Below, piece after piece: positions 55,292 to 62,727 of a stretch of 64,000 nucleotides of DNA. Below the pieces are notes generated by a model. It did no database searches. It was given only the letters and a program-made list of their open reading frames with translations, and was not told where the DNA came from. How positions within the stretch are numbered: position 1 is the first letter of the stretch; every line of letters starts with the position of its first letter. The stretch comes from Psychrobacter sp. JB385 (GTDB lineage Bacteria; Pseudomonadota; Gammaproteobacteria; Pseudomonadales; Moraxellaceae), in NCBI RefSeq assembly GCF_900163785.1, contig NZ_FUKN01000014.1, forward strand, positions 1-64,000, given 5' to 3'. Made by a program: the position numbers and the translations under genes.

Positions 55292-56707
55292 ATGTTCAAA
55301 TCAAAAGAATCGTCCGTCAACAGTCTATTGAATAAGGCATTGACCACGCTAAAACTTGCGACGAGCGCTCAATTGGAGAGCGATCCAGAAAACAGTCGTG
55401 TTGATGTAAAGCCTCTGACTATTAAAGAAAAAATATTGAGATACAAACCCCTGACCAGCTGCCAGACTCATACATTGCATCATGCTATGAAAGGGTTGGG
55501 CTATCTGCCTGCGCCCGTACTTGAGAATTTAACGAGCTATCTGGGCGGGCCTACAGCAGAGCAATACCCGCATGCCAATGCTCATTTGCGTTTGATTCTC
55601 GCTGTCAATCGCAAACTCAAAACACCGCTAGATCTCATGCCAATGCAGGAGCTGCGTGAAAAATTTGCAACCGATGCCGTGGCCATGCAGTCGCCAAAAG
55701 TATGGAAGCAAGCCAGCGATACCATGCTGAGCAATATCAAGCGCACTAATATTAAGCCCTTCACGAAAAAAGGGGAAACGCTGGTTCGCTGGGAAGACAA
55801 GATCATTGCCGATGCTGATGCAGGTGATATGACGATCCGTTGTTATCAAGCCAGCAAACGCTCTAGTAGAATTGGTCTAAAAAAACGTCATATTACCAAT
55901 CCTGATGAAACGGTCATGTTGTTTTTGCATGGCGGTGGTTTTTGTATTGGCGATATCGATACCCATCATGAGTTTTGCCATACTGTTTGTGAGCGCACTG
56001 GATGGTCAATCGTCAGTGTGGATTATCGCTTAGCACCTGAGAACCCTACTCCAGCGGCGCTCAGAGATTGTATTACGGCTTATGCTTGGCTTGCTGAGCA
56101 TTGCCAGACGTTGAATGCTTTACCATCACGAATTGTCTTAGCGGGTGATAGCGCAGGTGGTGGATTGGCTACTTTGATGGCACAGCAACTGACCGCGCCA
56201 GTAGAAAGCGCTTGGCTAGACTTGGGTATTGATGGGCAAAAGATGTTTGAGCTATTGGAGCATTTACCCAAGCCACTGGCGCAAATGCCCATATATCCTG
56301 TCACTGATATTGAGACCGATTATCCGAGCTGGGAGTTGTATGGTGATGGCTTGCTATTGGATCATGCCGATGTGGCAGTATTTGGTGAGGCTTGCTTTAA
56401 TAACAGTCCTTTGCCTCGTATTCATGTCCTCAACGCTCCTATGCTGGGTGACAACAGCAAGGTTTGTCCCACTTATGTCATCGTTGCCGAATTGGATGTG
56501 TTGCGCGACGAAGCCATTGCTTATGCTGAGCAAATAAACCGTCATGGTATCCTCGTCAAGACACATACTGTCCTTGGAGCACCGCATGGTTTTATTCATC
56601 TGATGAGTGTTCATCACGGTTTGGAGCAAGAAACAAACGATATTATCGATGGCTTTGTACACTTCGTACACGATCTTTTGAATACGAACGTCCAGTTAGC
56701 CGCGTAG
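55292..56707 (+). CDS. HSL-type alpha/beta hydrolase (esterase/lipase)
   Basis: About 471 aa, predicted cytoplasmic esterase of the hormone-sensitive lipase group. The oxyanion motif HGGGF follows the strand MLFLHGGG, the nucleophile is in GDSAGGGLA, Asp is in ELDVLRDEA and His in APHGFIHL. An N-terminal extension of about 200 residues carries the CLR-helical part (KGLGYLPAPVLENLTSYLGG, VWKQASDTMLSNIK) also seen in Moraxella/Psychrobacter lipases, some of which are cold-active. Start: ATG at 55292 with GAGAAG just upstream; ATG at 55280 also possible. Converges end to end with the phosphoesterase gene. Confidence 0.85.
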   Translation: MFKSKESSVNSLLNKALTTLKLATSAQLESDPENSRVDVKPLTIKEKILRYKPLTSCQTHTLHHAMKGLGYLPAPVLENLTSYLGGPTAEQYPHANAHLRLILAVNRKLKTPLDLMPMQELREKFATDAVAMQSPKVWKQASDTMLSNIKRTNIKPFTKKGETLVRWEDKIIADADAGDMTIRCYQASKRSSRIGLKKRHITNPDETVMLFLHGGGFCIGDIDTHHEFCHTVCERTGWSIVSVDYRLAPENPTPAALRDCITAYAWLAEHCQTLNALPSRIVLAGDSAGGGLATLMAQQLTAPVESAWLDLGIDGQKMFELLEHLPKPLAQMPIYPVTDIETDYPSWELYGDGLLLDHADVAVFGEACFNNSPLPRIHVLNAPMLGDNSKVCPTYVIVAELDVLRDEAIAYAEQINRHGILVKTHTVLGAPHGFIHLMSVHHGLEQETNDIIDGFVHFVHDLLNTNVQLAA

Positions 56708-56710
56708 TCA

Positions 56711-57859
56711 TCAATCCACTTTTTGAGTGACTTTATCGCCAACCAAGCTGATGAGCCAAATCTCAGAACGTGAGCCCAAGCGAAAAGGGATACCCCAAAA
56801 GCCATAACCAGAGGAGACTACAAAATGCCCTTTGCCAATGGCTTCATACCCGTAACCCAAACGATTGATGGCACTGACAATAAAATTGGCAGGAAAGATT
56901 TGTCCATTGTGAGTATGTCCTGACACTTGCAAATCAATTGGCAATTGACTGTGCGCTTCAATATCGCTTGGTCGATGATCAAGCAATACAATCGGCTGCG
57001 CTGTATTTACTTGTGCCAATAATGCCGTCGTCGCCACACGCTGGTGTTTATGATTATCAAAACGACCCACCAGCCAAATCGGGGCACCTGCATGCTCTAT
57101 GCTCACGACGTCATCATTTAGTAACTCGACTCCTGCATTTTTTAATGCCTCGCTGATTGGCTGCTCATGACCATACAAGTCATGATTGCCTAACGTAGCA
57201 TAAACCCCATATGGCAAGCTATCACAGAGCATTTTTAAATTAACGGCCATCTTATGGTCAACAAACGCGTCTGTGTTGTCGTCCATGATGTCGCCAGGCA
57301 TGAGCAGTATGTCAGCGTTATGCTGCATGAGCAGGCGTTGTAGCCTATCTATCGCCCCACTACCGAATAGCTTTCCTAAGTGTAAATCACTGGCTACTGC
57401 AATTCTTAAGGCTTTAGGCAGCACTTTATCGATAGTGATCGTCACTTCCCGTACAACAGGAACGTAAGCACTGTATAACGCGTAAGCAAACAATCCTGAA
57501 AATAACGCTAAGGCCAAGGCTCGTAAGTCTTCATTGATTGCGGCAGATGCCGTTATTCCATCTCCCATGAATGAAACAATGAGCCAATATCCCCCGTATA
57601 ACAGGCTCGTCAGCAAGGCTGTCAGTAGCACAAAATGCATGACCAACATCCAACCGCTTATCCAGCGATAGCTATTGGCAAAGACTCTTTTGACGCTCAA
57701 TAGTAGCAAGCCATTTGTCATCACAAAGATAGCAATCCACACGATGGTTGTTAGGCCTCCTATCTCCCAGGGCTGTAGCCACCACTGCAAGCTTAAAACC
57801 GTACCAAAGCTAAACAGCTGCAATAAGGCAAAAATGGTAATAAAAAAGACATAGGGCAT
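56711..57859 (-). CDS. Membrane-anchored metallophosphoesterase, YaeI-like
   Basis: 382 aa. Four hydrophobic N-terminal segments (about 1-125) precede a calcineurin-like domain with all metal-binding motifs: SDLHLG, PGDIMDD, LGNHD and SGHTHNGQ. This layout matches YaeI/YkuE-type phosphodiesterases; substrates of the family include UDP-linked sugars and lipid phosphates, so none is assigned. Begins MPYVFFITIFALLQLF. Monocistronic. Confidence 0.88.
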   Translation of the reverse strand: MPYVFFITIFALLQLFSFGTVLSLQWWLQPWEIGGLTTIVWIAIFVMTNGLLLLSVKRVFANSYRWISGWMLVMHFVLLTALLTSLLYGGYWLIVSFMGDGITASAAINEDLRALALALFSGLFAYALYSAYVPVVREVTITIDKVLPKALRIAVASDLHLGKLFGSGAIDRLQRLLMQHNADILLMPGDIMDDNTDAFVDHKMAVNLKMLCDSLPYGVYATLGNHDLYGHEQPISEALKNAGVELLNDDVVSIEHAGAPIWLVGRFDNHKHQRVATTALLAQVNTAQPIVLLDHRPSDIEAHSQLPIDLQVSGHTHNGQIFPANFIVSAINRLGYGYEAIGKGHFVVSSGYGFWGIPFRLGSRSEIWLISLVGDKVTQKVD

Positions 57860-57996
57860 GGACGATCCTTGAGGGTTACTTCTAAAGCGGCTCTACTCCA
57901 ATCAATACTGGACAGATGAGAAGCCAATTTTGGTACTGACAGAGCAACCTCTATTATAATAAATCAGGATAGTAGAGGCTTATAAAAGTATCATTA

Positions 57997-58012
57997 GGTT
58001 TCACATGAAACA
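57997..58012. promoter_or_regulatory. Degenerate parS-like site
   Basis: GGTTTCACATGAAACA differs from the canonical parS at two of 16 positions. It lies 22 bp from the perfect site, same intergenic gap. Confidence 0.5.
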
Positions 58013-58034
58013 AATCATACTCATATTAAAATAC

Positions 58035-58050
58035 TGTTTCACGTGAAACA
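58035..58050. promoter_or_regulatory. Centromere-like parS site
   Basis: TGTTTCACGTGAAACA, a perfect 16-bp palindrome that matches the ParB-binding consensus known from B. subtilis and gamma-proteobacteria. Chromosomal parS sites cluster near the replication origin. No parA or parB gene is in the window, so the site acts in trans. Confidence 0.85.
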
Positions 58051-58055
58051 AAAAA

Positions 58056-59030
58056 TTATGCTTTCTGTTCTTCTAATGCTTGCTTTAGCGTTGGCTGTTG
58101 AAACTCATAACCTGAATCTAGAAGCGCTTGTGGCAGCACTTTTTGTCCATCAATCAGCAGTGTCGACATCTCCCCAAACATGAGTTTAAGCAAAAATTCC
58201 GGCAAGGTAAAAAAGGTGGGACGATGTAAGTGTGAACCCAGTGTTTTGGTAAATATATGATTGGTCACAGGATTGGATGCTGTCAGGTTATAGACCATCG
58301 CTGGTGTGTCATTGTCAGTTTCTAATGTATTGTCACCACTCGATATAATATGTTGATTATTGGTCTGATTGGCAAGATGCTGCTCCATAATAAATATCGT
58401 CGCCCCTACCCAATCCTCGCGGCTGATCCAGCTCATGATCTGCTGACCATCACCCAGTTGACCACCAACCCCCATTTTAAAGGGCATTAAAAGCTTACCA
58501 AGCATACCGCCATCAGGATGCATGACCACACCTGTCCGCACGATAGACACGGGTACACCATGATCGGTTGCTTTGAGCGCCAACTGTTCCCACTCATCAC
58601 ACAATTTATGAGCAAAGTCTGTCTCAAAGCTGCTGCTTTCCGTCAATGGCTTATCGCCTTGTGTACCATACCAGCCAATCGCTGATCCGCTGATTAACAG
58701 TTTGGGTTTTACAGTGGTACGGGCAATAAATGTTAGCAGCGCGTTGGTCGGTTTGATACGGCTGGCAAGCAGCTGCTCTTTACGCGCATCACTCCAGCGT
58801 TTGTCCGCGATGCCTGCGCCCGCCAAATTTAATATGACATCGAAAGTCTTGTCGGACGTTGCAAGCTCGTCGTAAGTCAGCATCTCAATACCATTAGGAT
58901 GCGTCTGACTACTATCACGTGTCAGCCAAGTGATGTATATCTCTTTATTCATACTCTGATAACGTTGCCTAATCTCTTTACTAAACGCACTGCCCAAAAA
59001 CCCTGAACCACCACTGATTAAAATATTCAT
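58056..59030 (-). CDS. TIGR01777-family NAD-dependent epimerase/dehydratase
   Basis: 324 aa, extended-SDR type. Nucleotide-binding GGSGFLG at the N-terminus, VILNLAGAGIADKRW, SAIGWYGTQGDKPLTE with the YxxxK region altered, and the C-terminal domain of unknown function with LPEFLLKLMFGEMS and the LLDSGYEFQQPTL end. YfcH-like; substrate unknown. The ATG at 59030 with AAGGA eight bases upstream is preferred to the ATG six bases earlier. The parS pair lies just past its 3' end. Confidence 0.88.
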   Translation of the reverse strand: MNILISGGSGFLGSAFSKEIRQRYQSMNKEIYITWLTRDSSQTHPNGIEMLTYDELATSDKTFDVILNLAGAGIADKRWSDARKEQLLASRIKPTNALLTFIARTTVKPKLLISGSAIGWYGTQGDKPLTESSSFETDFAHKLCDEWEQLALKATDHGVPVSIVRTGVVMHPDGGMLGKLLMPFKMGVGGQLGDGQQIMSWISREDWVGATIFIMEQHLANQTNNQHIISSGDNTLETDNDTPAMVYNLTASNPVTNHIFTKTLGSHLHRPTFFTLPEFLLKLMFGEMSTLLIDGQKVLPQALLDSGYEFQQPTLKQALEEQKA

Positions 59031-59057
59031 CGTCATATCCTTACGCTGTGTTTTTCA

Positions 59058-59555
59058 TTATTTTAAAGAAGACAACTCTTGATAATTATCGTGTTCTTTT
59101 TCACCCCTCTTGTCAAAATGGCTTTTACATGACTTTGGTAAGGCAATGGTGCTCGCGAGTGCTGCGTTCATCGCGCCGAACAATCCTATGACACTCATAA
59201 ATGCCAGTAGCATGCCAATCTCTATCAAAGAATTTATACCTAAATATAGGACAATAACGCCCATATAACACGCTGATGTCATAAACCCAATTAAAAATAC
59301 TGTGCTTATACTCTTATTATCATTGCGCCATATACGCTTATAAGCGACGACAATACCCGTTAAGAATGCAGGAATAAAACCAAGTAAACCAACATATAAT
59401 AGTGGCTGATAACCAATCTGAGAAAAATTCGCATTCCTAAAGACAAACAATAAACCCAGCTGGGCAAGTAGACCACCCACCGCACTACCTATCCCTGCAA
59501 ACAAAATAATCACTTGCATATAAGGGTAATCTGTCAAATCGTTATCTGTTTTCAT
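59058..59555 (-). CDS. Multi-pass membrane protein, paralogue of the gene at 59668
   Basis: 165 aa with four hydrophobic segments (MQVIILFAGIGSAVGGLLAQ, PLLYVGLLGFIPAFLTGIVVAY, FLIGFMTSACYMGVIVLYL, LLAFMSVIGLFGAMNAAL). Unknown function. The block LLGFIPAFLTGIVVAYKRIW with a following charged loop matches the gene at 59668 (VIGLIPAMLTGCFVAHLQLY), so the two look like diverged tandem duplicates. AGGATAA precedes the ATG. Confidence 0.75.
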   Translation of the reverse strand: MKTDNDLTDYPYMQVIILFAGIGSAVGGLLAQLGLLFVFRNANFSQIGYQPLLYVGLLGFIPAFLTGIVVAYKRIWRNDNKSISTVFLIGFMTSACYMGVIVLYLGINSLIEIGMLLAFMSVIGLFGAMNAALASTIALPKSCKSHFDKRGEKEHDNYQELSSLK

Positions 59556-59667
59556 AATATTTATCCTATTAACATTCGTCGTTACTTAAGTATAAATAGG
59601 ACGTTGGTAGCGACGATGGATTTGCGATGGATAATTGATGGTTACCTATATCACTTATCGTTATAAA

Positions 59668-60138
59668 TTATTCATTTGGTAAGACAGATGATCCTGTCAA
59701 ATATCCGCTAACACTGCCAATAAAGGCCGCAAAGATCATAAAAATAACAACGTTAAATGAAAAAGCGCTGTTGCTAAAAACCATCAGTACCAAAGCACAG
59801 ATAACCGTCGATAGTGCACCAATGATCGCTGACTGTAATAAGTCATTGTAATGACGGTATAGCTGCAAATGCGCGACGAAGCAACCAGTCAACATTGCAG
59901 GAATCAACCCTATCACAAAACCAAATAAGGCGAAGGTAGGTATTGCTAATGCACCTAAGATTATTGAACTAACGATCTTTTGTAAAAAGACTCTCTCTAA
60001 AATACATTCTAAAATCATGAGCATAGCCATTATCAATCCTATGACGCCGCCACCGATAGCGCCGCCAAAGCATGCATAAGATGTTATGACACTAGCTGTC
60101 GGATAATTCTCATTATTTTTATAAAAACTTGGTTCCAT
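59668..60138 (-). CDS. Multi-pass membrane protein, paralogue of the gene at 59058
   Basis: 156 aa, four hydrophobic segments (ITSYACFGGAIGGGVIGLIM, SSIILGALAIPTFALFGFVIG, AIIGALSTVICALVLMVF, VVIFMIFAAFIGSVSGYL). Unknown function. The frame is open to 60171, but ATG 60138 has GAGGA seven bases upstream and is preferred. Sits just after the desaturase gene on the same strand. Confidence 0.75.
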   Translation of the reverse strand: MEPSFYKNNENYPTASVITSYACFGGAIGGGVIGLIMAMLMILECILERVFLQKIVSSIILGALAIPTFALFGFVIGLIPAMLTGCFVAHLQLYRHYNDLLQSAIIGALSTVICALVLMVFSNSAFSFNVVIFMIFAAFIGSVSGYLTGSSVLPNE

Positions 60139-60244
60139 GACGATATCCTCAATAATGGCTTCAGTATTCACTGTACTAACAGACTAGACAAAACCTTCAG
60201 CACCTTTTCTGATATCAGTAAGGCTTGATCAACAACTAGCCTCA

Positions 60245-61210
60245 CTAAACAAAATGTCTGCGGATTGGACACTCATTTTCATCCTTACTGTTGCAGCTCA
60301 CCTTCTTGATGTTTTTCCATCGCTTGTCTATAGCATTCATCACTGCCACTTGATTGGGTAATACATGCAGCTTGGTCAAATGCGGCGCGGCTCTGTCTAA
60401 GCGCTTTGCCAGTTCTGGTAAGTGGTTTGAGGGAACAGCAGGAAATAAATGATGCTCTACGTGGTATAGCAGATTAAACGTCAGTACATTGATTACTGGG
60501 TTACGCTCAGTGCGAGCGATCGTCTCATCGCAATCGTGATGCACGCCCCACACCGCGATGATACCGACACTAGCGTTTGCCAACATCATAATAAATAGGT
60601 GATACATCAATACTTGTGCTGACAGAGTAATAGCAGAGACATCAAAAAGCGTTAAACCCATACAGATAAGAGTGACCATGATGAACAAAGCAATCAGACC
60701 AAACTCCAACCAAATGATACGCTGATTGCGCTGGCGGCTTAGACGTAGTCCTTGGCGATAAATAGCCAGCCGATAGGTCACACCGCCGAGCAGTGCTTGC
60801 CACCATGGCAACTTTGCCAAGCTGCCCTCAATATCACTATCGCCCAGCGGGTTGCGATGATGCTCCATATGGGTGGCACGAATGCTGTGCAAGCTCGTCA
60901 AAAGCAATACGCTTAGTAGCAATAATAGCGTAGTGGTCACACGCTTACCTGTGCCTAAACTATGATGGTAGCCGTCATGCGCTTGACGGAAGGCGGCCGC
61001 AAAAAATAGATAAGAAGCGCCACATGCCAGTACATACCATGATTGACTGGCAAACCACCATGACAACAACAAAAACGGATAAGGTAAAATGACGTTGTAA
61101 ACAATTTGGCGCCGAGAGAGCTGGCGCAAGTCTTGCCATTCTACTGAGCCAAGCGACTGCTTGATCACTGTTTGCCTAGACTCATGCTTATATACATTAT
61201 TCGCTTTCAT
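60245..61210 (-). CDS. Fatty-acid desaturase
   Basis: Predicted membrane di-iron desaturase, about 321 aa, that introduces double bases into acyl chains for membrane fluidity in the cold. Three histidine boxes are intact: HDGYHH, HMEHH and HVEHHLFP, with four to six membrane helices. The frame extends to an ATG at 61261, but that lies in the edge of the operator; the ATG at 61210 follows GGGTGGG and is preferred. Upstream is a divergent-style regulatory palindrome; the regulator gene is the next gene on the same strand. Confidence 0.85.
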   Translation of the reverse strand: MKANNVYKHESRQTVIKQSLGSVEWQDLRQLSRRQIVYNVILPYPFLLLSWWFASQSWYVLACGASYLFFAAAFRQAHDGYHHSLGTGKRVTTTLLLLLSVLLLTSLHSIRATHMEHHRNPLGDSDIEGSLAKLPWWQALLGGVTYRLAIYRQGLRLSRQRNQRIIWLEFGLIALFIMVTLICMGLTLFDVSAITLSAQVLMYHLFIMMLANASVGIIAVWGVHHDCDETIARTERNPVINVLTFNLLYHVEHHLFPAVPSNHLPELAKRLDRAAPHLTKLHVLPNQVAVMNAIDKRWKNIKKVSCNSKDENECPIRRHFV

Positions 61211-61259
61211 TGTACCCACCCATTGTTTGTGGTTAATAAAAGAACTAACAGCTATTTTC

Positions 61260-61287
61260 ATTAATTTCTGTCAAAACAGAAATTAAT
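61260..61287. promoter_or_regulatory. Operator upstream of the desaturase gene (perfect inverted repeat)
   Basis: ATTAATTTCTGT (61260-61271), CAAA, ACAGAAATTAAT (61276-61287): perfect 12-bp arms. A minus-strand TTGACA hexamer lies in its centre, so a bound dimer would block a -35. Near-copy at 61909-61934. Confidence 0.75.
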
Positions 61288-61312
61288 ATCTAAATTTTTT
61301 ATTTTAAATCGC

Positions 61313-61831
61313 TTAGCGCAGCACTTTCTTTATACTAGCGCCCAGCTTTAATATCTTTTTGAGCGCGTTTGTCGGTAATTTAAGCATCTCAGATGACCAC
61401 GTAGTGACGGTCTCAACAAATTCTTGCGTTTCACGGATACGTGTTTTTACTTCGTTATTTTCATGTTCAAACTCAGGGCTGTCCATCAACTCTTGTAAAA
61501 ATTGTACGGTGGGATCAAGTTCGCGCTTTTGACGCTCAATCACGATAATACGTGCCAGCTCCCAAACATCGGTATTGGTACTAAAATGATCACGGCGATC
61601 GCCCAATATTGAGACTTTCTGTACCAAGCCCCAATGCTGCAACTCTTTGATGCTATTTGAGACATTGGAGCGTGCAACCCCAAGTGTTTCGGTAATCTCT
61701 TCCGCATTTAATGGCTTATCAATGATATATAACAAGGCGTGAATCTGCGACATGGTACGGTTGACACCCCACTGCGAGCCCATCTCACCCCAGTGCAAAA
61801 TAAATTTTTCAGTAACGGGGTTAAGTTTCAT
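61313..61831 (-). CDS. GbsR/MarR-family transcriptional regulator
   Basis: 172 aa. Winged-helix DNA-binding domain (about 15-95) with the recognition-helix stretch AEEITETLGVARSNVSNSIKELQHWGLV and a wing VSILGDRRDHFSTN; the C-terminal half is helical and lysine-rich. The GbsR subgroup matches the WGEMGSQWGVNRTMSQIHALL start of the domain. It lies directly upstream of the desaturase gene on the same strand, and matching operators lie before both genes, so it likely represses the desaturase and itself. The effector ligand is unknown. Confidence 0.88.
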   Translation of the reverse strand: MKLNPVTEKFILHWGEMGSQWGVNRTMSQIHALLYIIDKPLNAEEITETLGVARSNVSNSIKELQHWGLVQKVSILGDRRDHFSTNTDVWELARIIVIERQKRELDPTVQFLQELMDSPEFEHENNEVKTRIRETQEFVETVTTWSSEMLKLPTNALKKILKLGASIKKVLR

Positions 61832-61908
61832 GATGGATACTCATTTCATTATGGATGCAGTATTGATCGACTGCTTAAGCAGTTCATAGAACCATCTTGC
61901 GCCATTCT

Positions 61909-61934
61909 TTTATTTCTGTCAATACTGAAATAAA
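61909..61934. promoter_or_regulatory. Operator upstream of the GbsR-type regulator gene
   Basis: TTTATTTCTGT (61909-61919), CAAT, ACTGAAATAAA (61924-61934): 11-bp arms with one mismatch, same spacer and TTTCTGTCAA core as the site at 61260-61287, and the same central minus-strand TTGACA. Confidence 0.7.
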
Positions 61935-61964
61935 TAAAAAGACTCTTAAGTACTCATAGTATTT

Positions 61965-62606
61965 TTAGCGCAAAATTGATCCAGTCATTGCATCTCTTAT
62001 TTGACTTGGGAGCGTATAACCCAAGGTATCAGCTTGCAAATAGCTGATTTGCTCACCAAAATAATGCTGCGCTTCAGCAAACGTAGTGGCGGGCAGCTGT
62101 CCAGATGGATTACAACTGGTAGAAACCACTAGCCCAAATGGATTGTGCGTACTGACTAATTGCTGACAAAGTCCACGGATAACTGGATGTGCAATGACTC
62201 TAACTGCTACTGTAGGATGCCGACCCGTTATCCATGAAGGAATACGGTTAGCCAATGCCTGTGGAATCGGGAGTAGCCAAGTATGAGCCTGCTGATATTG
62301 TGAATCTGTATGCTCACTATCTGTTTGCCAGCTCTCTAAAATAGGGTTGCGCTGCGTCGTATTTAATGGCGCTAATAAAGGCGCTAAACGCTCTACACTG
62401 TCAGTGATGACAATCATACCTTTGGCTTGAGGGCGATCTTTGATGGCCAAAATTTGCTGCACTGCTGCTTCATTATAAGGGTCGCAGCCTATCCCCCACA
62501 CGCTCTCAGTGGGGTACGCAAGCAGTTGTCCAGCTTTTAGACAGTCAGCCGCTTGAATGACAGAAGTGGTGATTACAGAAGCAATTTGGTTCATGGTGCC
62601 AGTCAT
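61965..62606 (-). CDS. tsaC: Threonylcarbamoyl-AMP synthase (TsaC, Sua5/YrdC family)
   Basis: First enzyme of tRNA t6A37 modification; makes threonylcarbamoyl-AMP from Thr, bicarbonate and ATP. 213 aa, the short YrdC form. Motifs: LLAYPTESVWGIGCDP, KDRPQAKGMIVI, and SCNPSGQLPATT. It lies 121 bp downstream of dprA on the same strand, the widely conserved dprA-tsaC order. Confidence 0.93.
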   Translation of the reverse strand: MTGTMNQIASVITTSVIQAADCLKAGQLLAYPTESVWGIGCDPYNEAAVQQILAIKDRPQAKGMIVITDSVERLAPLLAPLNTTQRNPILESWQTDSEHTDSQYQQAHTWLLPIPQALANRIPSWITGRHPTVAVRVIAHPVIRGLCQQLVSTHNPFGLVVSTSCNPSGQLPATTFAEAQHYFGEQISYLQADTLGYTLPSQIRDAMTGSILR

Positions 62607-62727
62607 TTATGAGGTTAAAAAGTCAATGTGAATCATAGCATAGCAGCCGCACTGACTCAGTGAGCCACGGTAAAAATAGTTAACGGACGGCTATTAGTAT
62701 TGGTTCATTATAAAGAGATATATCATG

